From Gnetum montanum (Eukaryota; Streptophyta; Gnetopsida; Gnetales; Gnetaceae), in assembly GCA_015680685.1 (NCBI GenBank), contig MNCI01003377.1, forward strand, positions 703,003 to 767,002: DNA of 64,000 nucleotides, written 5' to 3'. Positions 11,766 through 21,213 of this stretch are shown here, piece by piece. Made by a program: the position numbers and the translations under genes. The notes under the pieces were generated by a model that saw only the letters and a list, made by a program, of their open reading frames with translations, was not told the DNA's origin and did not search any database. Positions within the stretch are counted from its first letter, which is position 1, and every line of letters begins with the position of its first letter.

Positions 11766-12341
11766 TCACCATTGGAAAATAAAATACATGAATATGATTA
11801 TCATCATCAAAACTTGGATAGAAAAGATATTATCTGGAATAGAATAGGAGGTAACCTTTTCAATAATTATTTTAGAATCCCAAGCATTATGTCTAAAAGG
11901 GACATCTAAAGTAGTGGCCATTTGAGCTAATGGATTAGGAACATAACTTTCTTCTCTAGGATTATGTTCAATGGATATGTCATCAAAATTTGGCATACCT
12001 TCTAATGTTTTAATGGTTAGGATTTCATTTATATCTTTGTTCTCTTCTAATGGTGGTGATTCATCCAAAAGAAATCTTTTTCCATCATGTTGATGATAAG
12101 GCAAGGCATCTTCATAAACTTCTTTACATTCTCTACAAATTTGATAGTGTTGGGTGGAATTTGTATGAGAAAAAAGATTTATTTCAGTAATTTCACTCAC
12201 ATAGTCATTTATAACATGTTTGCCAAGTCTGACTTCAATAACTCCAATATAAAGACTAGTATTTTGATTTTCCAAAGATTGATTTTGTTGATTAAAAGAT
12301 GTTACCACTTTTTTATAAAAAGGTTCTCTTTTTATAACCAC
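11766..12341 (-). pseudogene. E7 Pol linker between protease and RT (open for 191 codons)
   Basis: One of the longest uninterrupted frames in the window (MVIKREPFYKKV onward). It sits downstream of the protease and upstream of the RT start, as the variable linker does in Ty3/gypsy Pol. It contains KREPFYKKVV, similar to the short block that follows protease in related plant elements, and an acidic stretch with LLDESPPLEENKDINE. No catalytic motif is present. The likely original reading continues from the protease with a frameshift or stop around 12,345-12,375. Confidence 0.6.
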
Positions 12342-12374
12342 ATATTTAGATTTTCCTTTAATAGGAATTAATAA

Positions 12375-12660
12375 TTATGAGAAATTTGACCTAAAGAAGC
12401 CCCCAAACTTGGCTCCAAAAGTCCTAGATAAAAGCACACCATAAGTGGTTGACACATCAATTGCTAAAATATTGGTATAGCATGTAAAAGTAGGGTATCC
12501 TTTAAGTTGTACATTTACTCCTCTTAATGATCCTACCACAAGTACATTAGATCCATCAAGTTGTATCACACTTTTTGCTTGTGGTAACATTTGTGCTCCT
12601 AATGTTTTACATACCTCAAGTGGCATGACAATAACAATTGCACCAAAATCCATTACACAA
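12375..12660 (-). pseudogene. E7 retropepsin-like aspartic protease
   Basis: The minus strand reads MDFGAIVIVMPLEVCKTLGA, corresponding to the D-x-G-A-x-V-N-V-MP-x-x-V-x-x-x-LG active-site region of plant Ty3/gypsy proteases (Thr or Ser of D-T/S-G is Phe here). Then come IQLDGSNVLVVGSLRGV, ILAIDVSTTYGVLLSR and FGGFFRSNFS. The LLSR-x-(W/F)-x-x-K block closes the domain. The altered active site and flanking stops make it inactive. It lies 3' of Gag and about 30 bp before the linker frame. Confidence 0.75.
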
Positions 12661-12899
12661 TTGTGAACATTTTTCTGAAATGACGAAAGTTGTTAAGAAA
12701 GGTGGTTGATCTTTCTTATTAGGCATAAAATTGCTTGAGTTTTGTATTGATAAAGCATTAGGACTTTTTGCAAAATGAACTTATCTTTTGATTGTTGGAG
12801 ATTTTTCTTTATTGGTTTCAAGTGTATGAACTATCTTTTAAATCACATCTTTTATTTCATTAAATTGTAGAAGATCATACATTGAAAATTGCTTTTAAC

Positions 12900-14303
12900 T
12901 CTTTTCAAATCTTCAACTAGGTCATAAGCTTTATGTTCATCTTTCACTTCCTGTTGAGGTGGAGTTCTTCTAAGTATAGAGGGGGATTTTGGTCATTGTG
13001 GGACATTTTCTTGGGATGGTCCAGTTTGATTATTTGTTTTATTTTGACTAGAAGCTCTTTTGTAGGGAGGTGTATAAGGATTATTCCTAGTTTGTTGTTG
13101 TGTGGTGTCCATAATGTCACTAAGTCTACAGTAGCGAGTGTTATGTGGGTTGGCATAACTTACCATGACTTGTTCCAATAAGGGAAGTTCTTCATTTTTT
13201 ATTTCATGAGGTATGGTCAAGACCATAATTGGGGTTTTTCCATTTTTTTGACTTTGGGCATTGTCACCATATAACACTAAAAATTGAGAACATGTTTTCT
13301 TGAAATATTTCCTAGTGTTATGAAGACAACAATAAGCATCACTGATTGATGTGCTTGATTTTTAAAATTGTATAGGGGCTTTATTGTTATTTCACTTCAC
13401 TTCAACTACTTCATTGGAAATATTTTGTTAATATTTATATCATTTAGTTTTCTATTTGACAAGGATATGCATTAGGATTAGATATTCCATTTGGTTTTAT
13501 GATGGATTAGATAAAAGATTTTGATTGATTGTCACTTAAATCGACATTTGGTGGTAAAAATGAAGAGTATCTGGGACCTTGAAAATAGCTACTTGTAGGT
13601 TGAGTCATTTGAAGGGGAGTGAAAGTTTGGAACAAAGTATCATTCATTGGGAAACTTTGTGATGGTAAAGGGGTAAACTGTATAAGGTTGCTAACATTCA
13701 TCATTCCAAATTGAGTTTGAATGCTATTCATCAAGGTAATTTGTTTGAACTCAATAGCTTTAGCCATTGCTTCTTGTATTTTTATTATGTTGGGATTAGA
13801 TTTAATGGCATAGGCAAAAAAAGGGTGGTAGAGATGTAGAAATTAAGAATACCATTAGGTTGTGGATGCATCTCATTCAATGCATAAGCAAGTTGATGGA
13901 GGAGTCTTAGATTGTAATTACAGATGTTTTTCCTAGGTAGTTTTCCTAGGCTTGTGGAATTACTTGATGCTAAGGTAGGGCTAGTGAACTTATTGAATTA
14001 GAGTTAAAACTTCTTTTTAAACTCTTTCCATGGATTGATAGAGGCATTAGAAAGCATGAAAAACCAGTGGGTGGCTTTGCTCCTAAAAGTTGCCACAAAG
14101 ACCTTACATGCTATGTCATTTTGGATAATGTTATGGATGCCTAGTAAGGTTTCAAAACATTATATATGTTGGTAGGCATCACTAGTAGGGGCTATGGGAT
14201 CAAAGAAAAAATTTATGTTTTGAAGTAATTTTGGAATATCGTGATCATTTGTGAAGTTAAAAGGGTTGCTCACCAAGGGAGCTGGGGGTTGATAGGCTAC
14301 CAT
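12900..14303 (-). pseudogene. E7 Gag (decayed)
   Basis: Starts at the ATG at 14,301-14,303 (MVAYQPPAPLVSNPF). At about 14,250-13,830 the capsid-like region reads AYQHI, FVATFRSKATHWFFMLS and INPWKEFKKKF, matching the A-x-x-W-F-x-x-L...SI-x-x-W-x-x-F-x-x-x-F core of plant retrotransposon Gags. The downstream part at 13,767-12,944 is Gln/Asn/Pro-rich and includes NPYTPPYKRASSQNK. A classical CCHC knuckle is not clear. Broken by stops. Confidence 0.7.
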
Positions 14304-15649
14304 CTTAGTTCAAATTCTTCTAGGGATAGAACTTGGAAATTGCAAAAATCATTATTTTCTTAAAGTGAAATGATAAGTATCTATTTGATTAGTGGTAGGA
14401 GTAAAAGATCTTTTTTAAGTTGTTCTATGGGGAGGTTGGCTCAGAAAATGAAAATAACAAGAAATGTAAAATGCTAATAAATAGTGAAAATTACTACCAA
14501 ACTGTAAATATTAAAGATAATAGAAAAACATTCACATATTATATTTTTTTATTATATATATATTATATATTTTTAAAAAACTAAAATTTACAATAAAAGA
14601 GAAATTGAAATTGCGATATATAAAATTTAAAACTAAAATAAACAAGAATTTGTAAAAAAGAACAAAAATTTTAGAAATTGTAAATGGGAATAGCAATTTG
14701 CAAGAACCGAAAACAAGAAATTTTAGTAGGCAACAGTAAAGTAGATAGCAAAAAAAAAAATAAGAAAGTAAATTTCAAGGAAGCTAAAACAAGGCAAATT
14801 GAAGTTTCAAAATAGAAATGAAGCAAAGAAAAGGAAATGGGACAGTATCAAGGATAGGAAATGAAATAGAGATAGAATTAGGAACAAGAAATGAAACAAA
14901 GATAGAATCAAGAACAAGAATTGAAACAAAGATAGAATTAGGAATAGGAAATGAAACATGCCCTCCTTCTACTGCCAAAAGGTGTTGATGCATAAATTTT
15001 GGATACATCAACACCCGAAAAACACATTTAGGGAGACTATTGCCTAGGGCAGCTCCTATATGGGTACAGGAACTTGGGAATAGTCTCAGCTGGTAGGGAA
15101 ATATGACGTTTTGTGACATATAAAGATGCTAGTAAGTTAAATGATTTTAACAAGGACATATAAAAGGCAATTCAAGATAATTTTCATAGAAAGAAAATCA
15201 CTTACTTTTTAAATTTTTAACAATAAAACTTGTATATCAATAAAACATGAAATTAAAGTAAGAAATAGCTGACAACTTGGACAAGATTAATCTAAGTTTT
15301 GAAGTAAAACAAGTTTTGTGTTTAATCCATAACATAGGGACCACTGTTCAGTTTCAGAAATATAAAATGATAGAATGAAATGATGACTTAGCTCAAAATG
15401 AACATAGATGGAACAACTTCTGGCATAGCCTTACCTACTAGTGCTTGCAAGAAGCACACCTCTTCCAAAGAGCCTACAATCTTTGACTATTGAATCTACT
15501 CACTACTCTACCTTGAACTACCTTTGGGAGAGCCACCAAATAGGCAAAAAAAGTAAGAGAGAACCCTTGGATTTTCCATCATGACTCCACTTGGAGGAAA
15601 TCCCACCATCGTAGGTAGCTTTCTACTTCATGTGCCTATCCTCTTTCAT
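14304..15649 (-). other. E7 5' leader
   Basis: Lies between the E7 LTR copy 2 and Gag. A minus-strand frame at 15,119-14,784 stays open mainly because of a tandem repeat and shows no domain. An alternating AT stretch lies near 14,540-14,580. No primer-binding site can be called with confidence next to 15,649. Confidence 0.4.
14838..14958. repeat. Four-unit tandem repeat, about 30 bp
   Basis: Units of the form GAAACAAAGATAGAATYARG plus AACAAGAAAT. On the minus strand they encode a repeated SIFVSxLVxN-like pattern, which explains the open frame here. Non-coding in all likelihood. Confidence 0.75.
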
Positions 15650-15851
15650 TGCCAAGAAATTTGTTAGGATAAGTCTAGCACATGAGGAGCCACCACCCAT
15701 GCATAATGGCCATGGCAATTACTACCCACACGTAATGTCTATTGTAACATCCACTACCACCACCCATGCATAACATCCATTATAACATCAACCAATCATG
15801 TGTGGAAATGATAGTGGACACCACCAATCATGTGGCAATGAAATACTTTCC
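15650..15851 (-). repeat. E7 LTR segment, copy 2 (truncated at E3 junction)
   Basis: Matches 8,436-8,613. It begins with TTGCCAAGAAATTTG and ends abruptly where E3 RNase H coding sequence starts at about 15,853. The 5' half of E3 (gag, protease, RT) is missing beyond this junction, so a deletion or rearrangement joined the two elements here. Confidence 0.6.
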
Positions 15852-15852
15852 A

Positions 15853-16260
15853 CATCACGAAAAATGCATCCAACTATGCATTAGAAGTAGTGTTCACATG
15901 AATGGATGATCAAAAATGTCCATATTATATCCATTATGTAATTAGGAACATTATGGATGCACAACTTAATTACACCACTATAGAAAAGTAAATTTTAATG
16001 GTGGTGTATGCTCTAGAGAAATTTAAGCACTATGTGCTTGGACATCCACTTCTTGATGAAAAAATCAATAGTGATACCTCATGTTATATGGTGGTTGGTG
16101 GTTTTACAAGAGTTTAATCTTACAATGATGGATAAAAAGTAAACTAAGAATGTAGTTTTCGATCATTTATGTCGGTTAAGATAGAATAGTAATGATAATA
16201 ATTACTCCTTATTTGATCAATTTTGAGCTAAAATTCTCTTTGTTAAGGTAACCAAAGTTC
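15853..16260 (+). pseudogene. E3 RNase H remnant (Ty3/gypsy, family A)
   Basis: Plus-strand reading FHITKNASNYALEVVFT, then YYIHYVIRNIMDAQLNYTT, MVVYALEKFKHYVLGHPLL. This is the Ty3/gypsy RNase H with the D-AS-x-x-A-L-G...Y-x-S-R...A-E-x-N-Y-T-T-x-E-K-E layout. Several residues are altered (first Asp is Asn) and stops interrupt it. E5 carries the same domain at about 53,300-52,900. The segment after GHPLL, including the V-D-H motif, appears deleted or scrambled. Confidence 0.75.
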
Positions 16261-16429
16261 ATGCACAAATGGTTATAAATTGTTATGATAAATTTCTCTC
16301 ATATCTATGAACACAGGAGACTTCTACTAAATAGGATCATATGTAGAAATAGCAATTTCTTTACCAGGTGAAACACTACATGCATATGAAAGGCAACCTT
16401 TACATGGTTTGTGCTAATCACCTAGTATG

Positions 16430-17528
16430 ATGGTGTGTACCTAATGTAGATCAACTAAGAGTCCTCTAAGATGCTTATAAAGGATCTTGTGGAGGACATT
16501 ATCTAGAAAGAAGGATGACCACAAAGATCTTGATGGTAAGATATTTTTGACCAAAAATCTTCAGAAATGCTCAACATTTTGCCTATTCATGTGAGAGATG
16601 CCAGTGAGATAGAGGGATGAAAACTAAAATGGAAAGGCTATAATAGTGGATCCAATCATTAAAACCTTTTGACATTTGTAAAACTAATTTTATGATATCC
16701 ATAACTCCCATGTCTAATGGAAAGTTATACATTATTGTTTATGTACTAAGTGGGTTAAAGTTGCAATTGTTTTTTACTGTATCTCTACTATTGTAGCTCA
16801 TTTCCTTACAAAATAGGTGGTAAATAGATTTGATATGCCTAGAGTACTAATTTCTAACAAAAAAACATATTTTACAACTGCTACCTTTCACAAGTTAATG
16901 CAACACTTGGGGTGCAACATAAACTCACAATACCTTATCACCCTTAAGCCAATGGTCAAGAAGAGATAATCAATATGAAGATCACTTAAATTCTAACATG
17001 AGCCATTAGTAGATATAGGAAAGATTAGAGAACCAATCTCAATGATGCCCTTTGTCATATTTCTCAACATGAAAGCTTTCTATAGGCTACTCTTCCTATA
17101 AGTTATTGTATGGAAAGTTATCTAAACTTCTAATTCAAACTAAACTTTGTATACTCACAATTGCTTATGAACTAGACTTAGACATTAACCTAGCATAAAA
17201 GAAATAACTCATAATACTTAACATGCTAGAAAAAAATTGAAGAGTAGCTCTAATGATGAATGAAGTGCATAAGACATACAATAAATAGTGTCATGACACA
17301 TGAATAATGAAAGTTACATTCAAAATAGAAGATAAGGTTCTCTATTAGAATCCCATACATGTGTTGTAATAAACTATGTTTCAAACATTATGGAAAGGAC
17401 CTTACATCATATACTCAACCTTTCCTTCTACGGCTATAACAATTTACAACCCAACAAGCCCTTAGAAGCATATGCTTGTCAACATCTAGTAACTTAAATC
17501 ATTCATGGACTTCAAAGCAATTAACCAT
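16430..17528 (+). pseudogene. E3 integrase (decayed), interrupted by E2
   Basis: The N-terminal zinc domain reads GGHYLERRMTTKILMVRYFW, then ERCQ. The core has the lead-in MSNGKLYII, then SNKKTYFTTATFHKLMQHLG (usual form S-D-N-G-T-x-F) and a decayed YHPQANGQ block at about 16,925-16,975. The C-terminal domain near 17,370-17,528 matches the MLWDEPYII block of E2 (18,945-18,972). Stops are frequent. The frame stops at 17,528, where the E2 LTR begins, and resumes at 25,173. Confidence 0.75.
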
Positions 17529-18422
17529 TGATGAGTTGCAAATTGGCCACATCGACGAGGCCTCATCGACTAGGCCCCATCAACTGGGCCACATCAACTA
17601 GGCCCCATTGATGCATTGTTTGATAATTTGATATGGTCCTGTCGATGTAGGGTCTATTCTTGTCTATAAATACATGCCAACCCACCATGTTTAGGCATCA
17701 TTTTGTCGTAGTTGTAGTGAAGCTCTTGTAGTTTTTACATTCGAGAGTTAGAATATTTTCTTGAGTGCCCATAATAGAAGTCATTGAGTGTATGGATCTT
17801 TATTTGAGCACTATTGTATTTGAGCATGATAGTATGTACGGTAATAAAGACAAACTTCTTGATAAACCTTGTAGCATTCTAGATAGTTTAAATGTTTTAT
17901 TTATACATTTAATGTTTTCAGTTATTTATCCAATGTTCTTAAGTAATTAAGTGAGATAAGCTAACTAGTAATTAAGTAAACACATAAGTACAACTACTTT
18001 GAGCATGTGTATGATGTTTGCTAATCCCAGCAACACTTAACGCTTGGTAACCTAACAACGTTATATGTGTTTAGGATGTGTATGACAAGTGGGACTGGAT
18101 ACTTATGCTAGGATAGTTGAACATTAGTTAGCTCATTAGATTAAAGTAGGTATTAAATTACTTTATTCTTTATTCTGTTTAATTCAAGTACCAATACCAT
18201 AAAATATAAAATGGTAAAAATCATGTGCCTCAATTACATGTAAATCATACCCTTAAGCTTCACATGTGTAGTTGGGAAGAAAATGAACATCCTCAATGTA
18301 AAGTTTGCCTCCTAGAGAACTAGTGCACTGGAAAACTATAGAGTCCACATAATTCAACTAGATTGTTCATGAACGCTTTGTAATTCGTAAGGTTGGGTGT
18401 AGGGATACCTCGCTACTCATCA
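17529..18422 (+). repeat. E2 5' LTR
   Basis: Starts TGATGAGTTG and ends CTACTCATCA. The first 110 bp hold a tandem array of about 17-bp units, CATCRACTAGGCCCCAT, likely the U3 enhancer. A TATA box (TATAAATA) is at 17,665-17,672. The R/U5 part has GCTTGGTAACC repeats near 18,030-18,060. Pairs with 24,294-25,167; most differences are transitions. Confidence 0.85.
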
Positions 18423-18440
18423 TTGGCACTATTGCTAGGA
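18423..18440 (+). promoter_or_regulatory. E2 primer-binding site
   Basis: TTGGCACTATTGCTAGGA lies immediately after the LTR. It resembles the TTGGCGCCGTTGCCGGGGA site used by many plant Tat/Athila elements and attributed to tRNA-Asp, with C-to-T and G-to-A decay. The same site is found in E5 (57,766-57,783, reverse). Confidence 0.75.
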
Positions 18441-18575
18441 ACTCTTTCTATTGAAACATGTGCTATCTAGGATTAGTGAACATCATTAACATCATTGAAT
18501 AAACCCTAAGGTTAACATCATTCTCACACATAATGTAATCACATAAGAACATTGATATTTTATTTGTTTTGAAAA

Positions 18576-18790
18576 ATGTCTTCTTCTCACAAGCGTGACA
18601 ATGCTAAATTGTCAGTCCATGAAGAATGCAAAGTGGTATATACTCATCTAGATGAGTATGTGCTTGATTTCACCTTCATCTTGCATTAGGATAAACAACT
18701 ATGATGGCATGACATGAAAGAAAATATTGTAATGCCTCCCAATTCCTAATGCAAGAGAAAGATTGATCAACCTAAATGTGCTTGATGAAA
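18576..18790 (+). pseudogene. E2 Gag N-terminal remnant
   Basis: Starts at ATG 18,576 and reads MSSSHKRDNAKLSVHEECKV, then HLDEYVLDFTFILH. It is collinear with the E5 Gag start (57,632 downward), which has HLDEYVLDFTFILHKDEQLR. Similarity to Gag ends around 18,750 and integrase-tail similarity begins by about 18,800, marking the deletion junction. Confidence 0.75.
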
Positions 18791-18799
18791 ACTGATTAG

Positions 18800-19174
18800 T
18801 GGTCCTATCTTCGAATGAAATGCACAAGGCATATAATAAGAAGCATCATGACCTTGGAATATAGAAAGTAAAATTTCAACCTAGAGATAGGGTTCTTTAT
18901 TGGAACCCTAGACATGTACCCTAGAAAAAAAAAGTTCCAAATGTTGTGGGATGAACCTTATATAATTGATGAAACCTTTCCCTTTGGGGCCATGTTAATC
19001 TACAAACCTGAGAGCCCACATAGAAAGAAATTGGTCAACATCAAACAAGTGAAACCTTTCCTTGAGCCAAAGCAAGCTAGTGCGACTAATACTTCATTAG
19101 ATGGACAACCATGCTTTATATTCCATGTCTCCTCCTTTCAACTCAATCATGGAGGAGATGATCATCCATGCTAA
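18800..19174 (+). pseudogene. E2 integrase C-terminal tail
   Basis: Open from 18,914 to a TAA at 19,172-19,174. It reads FQMLWDEPYIIDETFPFGAM, then LIYKPESPHRKKLVNIKQ and VKPFLEP, ending SSFQLNHGGDDHPC. The W-(D/E)-(G/E)-P-Y-I-I block is the usual Ty3/gypsy integrase end. E5 ends likewise at 51,468 and E3 at about 25,265, which fixes the 3' end of pol in this family. Confidence 0.8.
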
Positions 19175-20640
19175 CCATACACACGACTCTCAATTTTTCA
19201 CTTTTTTGTTTTACACTTTGTTTATTTTTATCTATTTTTGATTTTTCACTATGTTGATTTTCTCAATTTTTGTTTTACAACATCGTTAGTATGTTTTATC
19301 TTTCTTGAACATTTTATACTTTCTTATACATTTTACTTTATTTTTGTGTGAATTTTCATTATTTTTTCTAATAAAAGTGCTTTATTACTATAGGACATAA
19401 TGCCAACATTGCTATTTACTAATGGTGGTTTATGCTTAATGTTTTGATGGTTAATGTTTGATTTCTATTTTTGAATTCTAATGTCTAATAACTAAGACAT
19501 GGTTTAATTTTCATGAAAAAAGTAGTAAGTCCACATCATCCACCCATTCACAAACTTTATAGTTTTCCTTGTTTTAGAAGTTTGAGGTCCCTTTAATTAA
19601 ATAAACTTTTAACAAATTGGTAACCTTGGAAGTTTTTAGAATTGGGAAGGATTCAAAGGTTTTCATAGGGTGTGACTTCAAGGGTACTCAATACTCTTTG
19701 TACTCTTCTACTTATTTAGGTGCTTGAGTGTTTTCATTAACTTCTTACCATTCCATGTTAACCAATAACAAGAAGTTGAATAAAGTCTTTACATGATGTG
19801 GTTCTCATTTGAAAATAAATAGCACATGATGGGAATTCAAAGCACACCCCTTAGAAAAATAAATGATCTACAAGCACTAGTTATGGGACTAGGAAGACAT
19901 GTTACCCATGCTTGAAGGTCCCCTCTAACTAAGGCCCTCTCTCACTTCTTGCTTCTTTTTTCTTTTCTTTATGGAACAATGGTCATTTTATGGGAGCACT
20001 CTTATGTTTTAAGGGTGTGGATCGGTCTTAGAGTGGTGATGCAAAGTTACTACAAGCAGTTGGTTTTGGGTCTAGAGTAAGGATGGATCTTTTTAGGTCA
20101 TTTTAAACACAAACTCCAAAAGGGACTTCTTATGACCTTAATTTGGGATTCCATCCCATCTTCTTAGTCATCCATCTATGCTACCCATAACTCACCTCAT
20201 TGCTAGTTTCTATGTTTCACTTGATGTCTTAGTTTGATGTGTTGGAATTCTTGGATAGATTCTTTTAGGTTTGTCCTTAACTTTTCATGATCATTAATCA
20301 ACTATGGGTCCCATGGACTCCTTAGTTATGATTATGCAAGGGCAAAAAGGGCACGTGCCTGCTATGGGAAGGACCCACTTGCATAACTCTTAGTTTGGAT
20401 AGCTAAGACCCTAACCTTAGACATTGTTGTAATCATACCTTTTGCATGCCCCATTATGCATCTAGCTCTATTCTCCTTTAACTTTCATGAAACTTCATTC
20501 TCCAACCATTTTCTCAATTTTCTCAAATTAAAATTTTCTAAACTCCAACATCCTCTTCTACTATTTTCATCATGTTTGTGGCTTTTTGGGCTTCCATTTA
20601 ACCCCTATTTCACTCAAAAATTCCTTGTATTTTGAAATTT
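19175..20640 (+). other. Conserved pol-ORF3 spacer of E2
   Basis: Non-coding, T-rich at first. Blocks near 19,850-19,945 (for example AAGGTCCCCTCTAACTAAGG) recur in E3 (about 25,860-25,950) and in E5 on the other strand (about 50,800-50,880). No protein frame explains this conservation. Confidence 0.6.
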
Positions 20641-20659
20641 TTTTCCAAAGTCAACAATG

Positions 20660-20908
20660 ATCAACAGTTGCATTGACTAGGCCTAGTCAACCAGGCCTTA
20701 TCGCCGTAGCTAACCTCATCAACTAGAACTCATCAACGTAATGCAAAAAATCTATAAATATTGCTAATACTTTGCAATTTTTTATCATTTTCTTCACACC
20801 AAGAGGGGATCTTTTGCTATTTTTTAGAGCCCAAAACCTTCCAGAGTCCATAACTTTTCAGCTGTTTGTCCAAATCACTCCATTCTTTGATCTTGCAGCT
20901 ATTGGAGG
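20660..20908 (+). promoter_or_regulatory. Internal promoter-like block upstream of E2 ORF3
   Basis: At 20,665-20,740 are LTR-like units: GCATTGACTAGGCC, GTCAACCAGGCC and CATCAACTAGAACTCATC. They resemble the U3 array at 17,550-17,620. They are followed by TATAAATA at 20,753-20,760, then about 150 bp to a good 5' splice site. E5 and E3 have the same block at the same place. It is read as a second promoter for ORF3. Confidence 0.6.
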
Positions 20909-21213
20909 TAATCTCTTCATTGTGGGGGCTGCAAACCTTAAGGTTTTTAATGAAAAGTTTTTTTTCCCCTAAAGGGTTAATGAATACAATGATATTAAAC
21001 CATCATTTTTTTAGATGTTAACCCTTTCAACAACCTCCGGTATGACTATAATCATTTATTAACATCAAAACATGAATAAACTAATAAGTAAAATAGATCA
21101 AATTAGCCATAATCACAACTTGGCCAGGTGTAACGTTCCTAACAAAATAAGGTATCACAAATTGTTTCACATTACACAATAATTGCTAACTCATGGTCAT
21201 GTTGGAATTATAG
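20908..21213 (+). other. Predicted 5'-UTR intron of E2 ORF3
   Basis: Donor GAG|GTAATC at 20,905-20,913. Acceptor ATTATAG| ends at 21,213, directly before ATG 21,214. Length 306 nt. E5 has GAG|GTAAGC (intron 49,838-49,543, 296 nt) with GACTGTAG directly before its ATG. In E3 the donor is TAG|GTACAC and the acceptor has decayed to AA. Confidence 0.5.

Noticed and set aside
11766-12341. 191-codon ORF as a stand-alone host gene
   Set aside because: Its place between protease and RT of E7 and the KREPFYKK block explain it as Pol linker.
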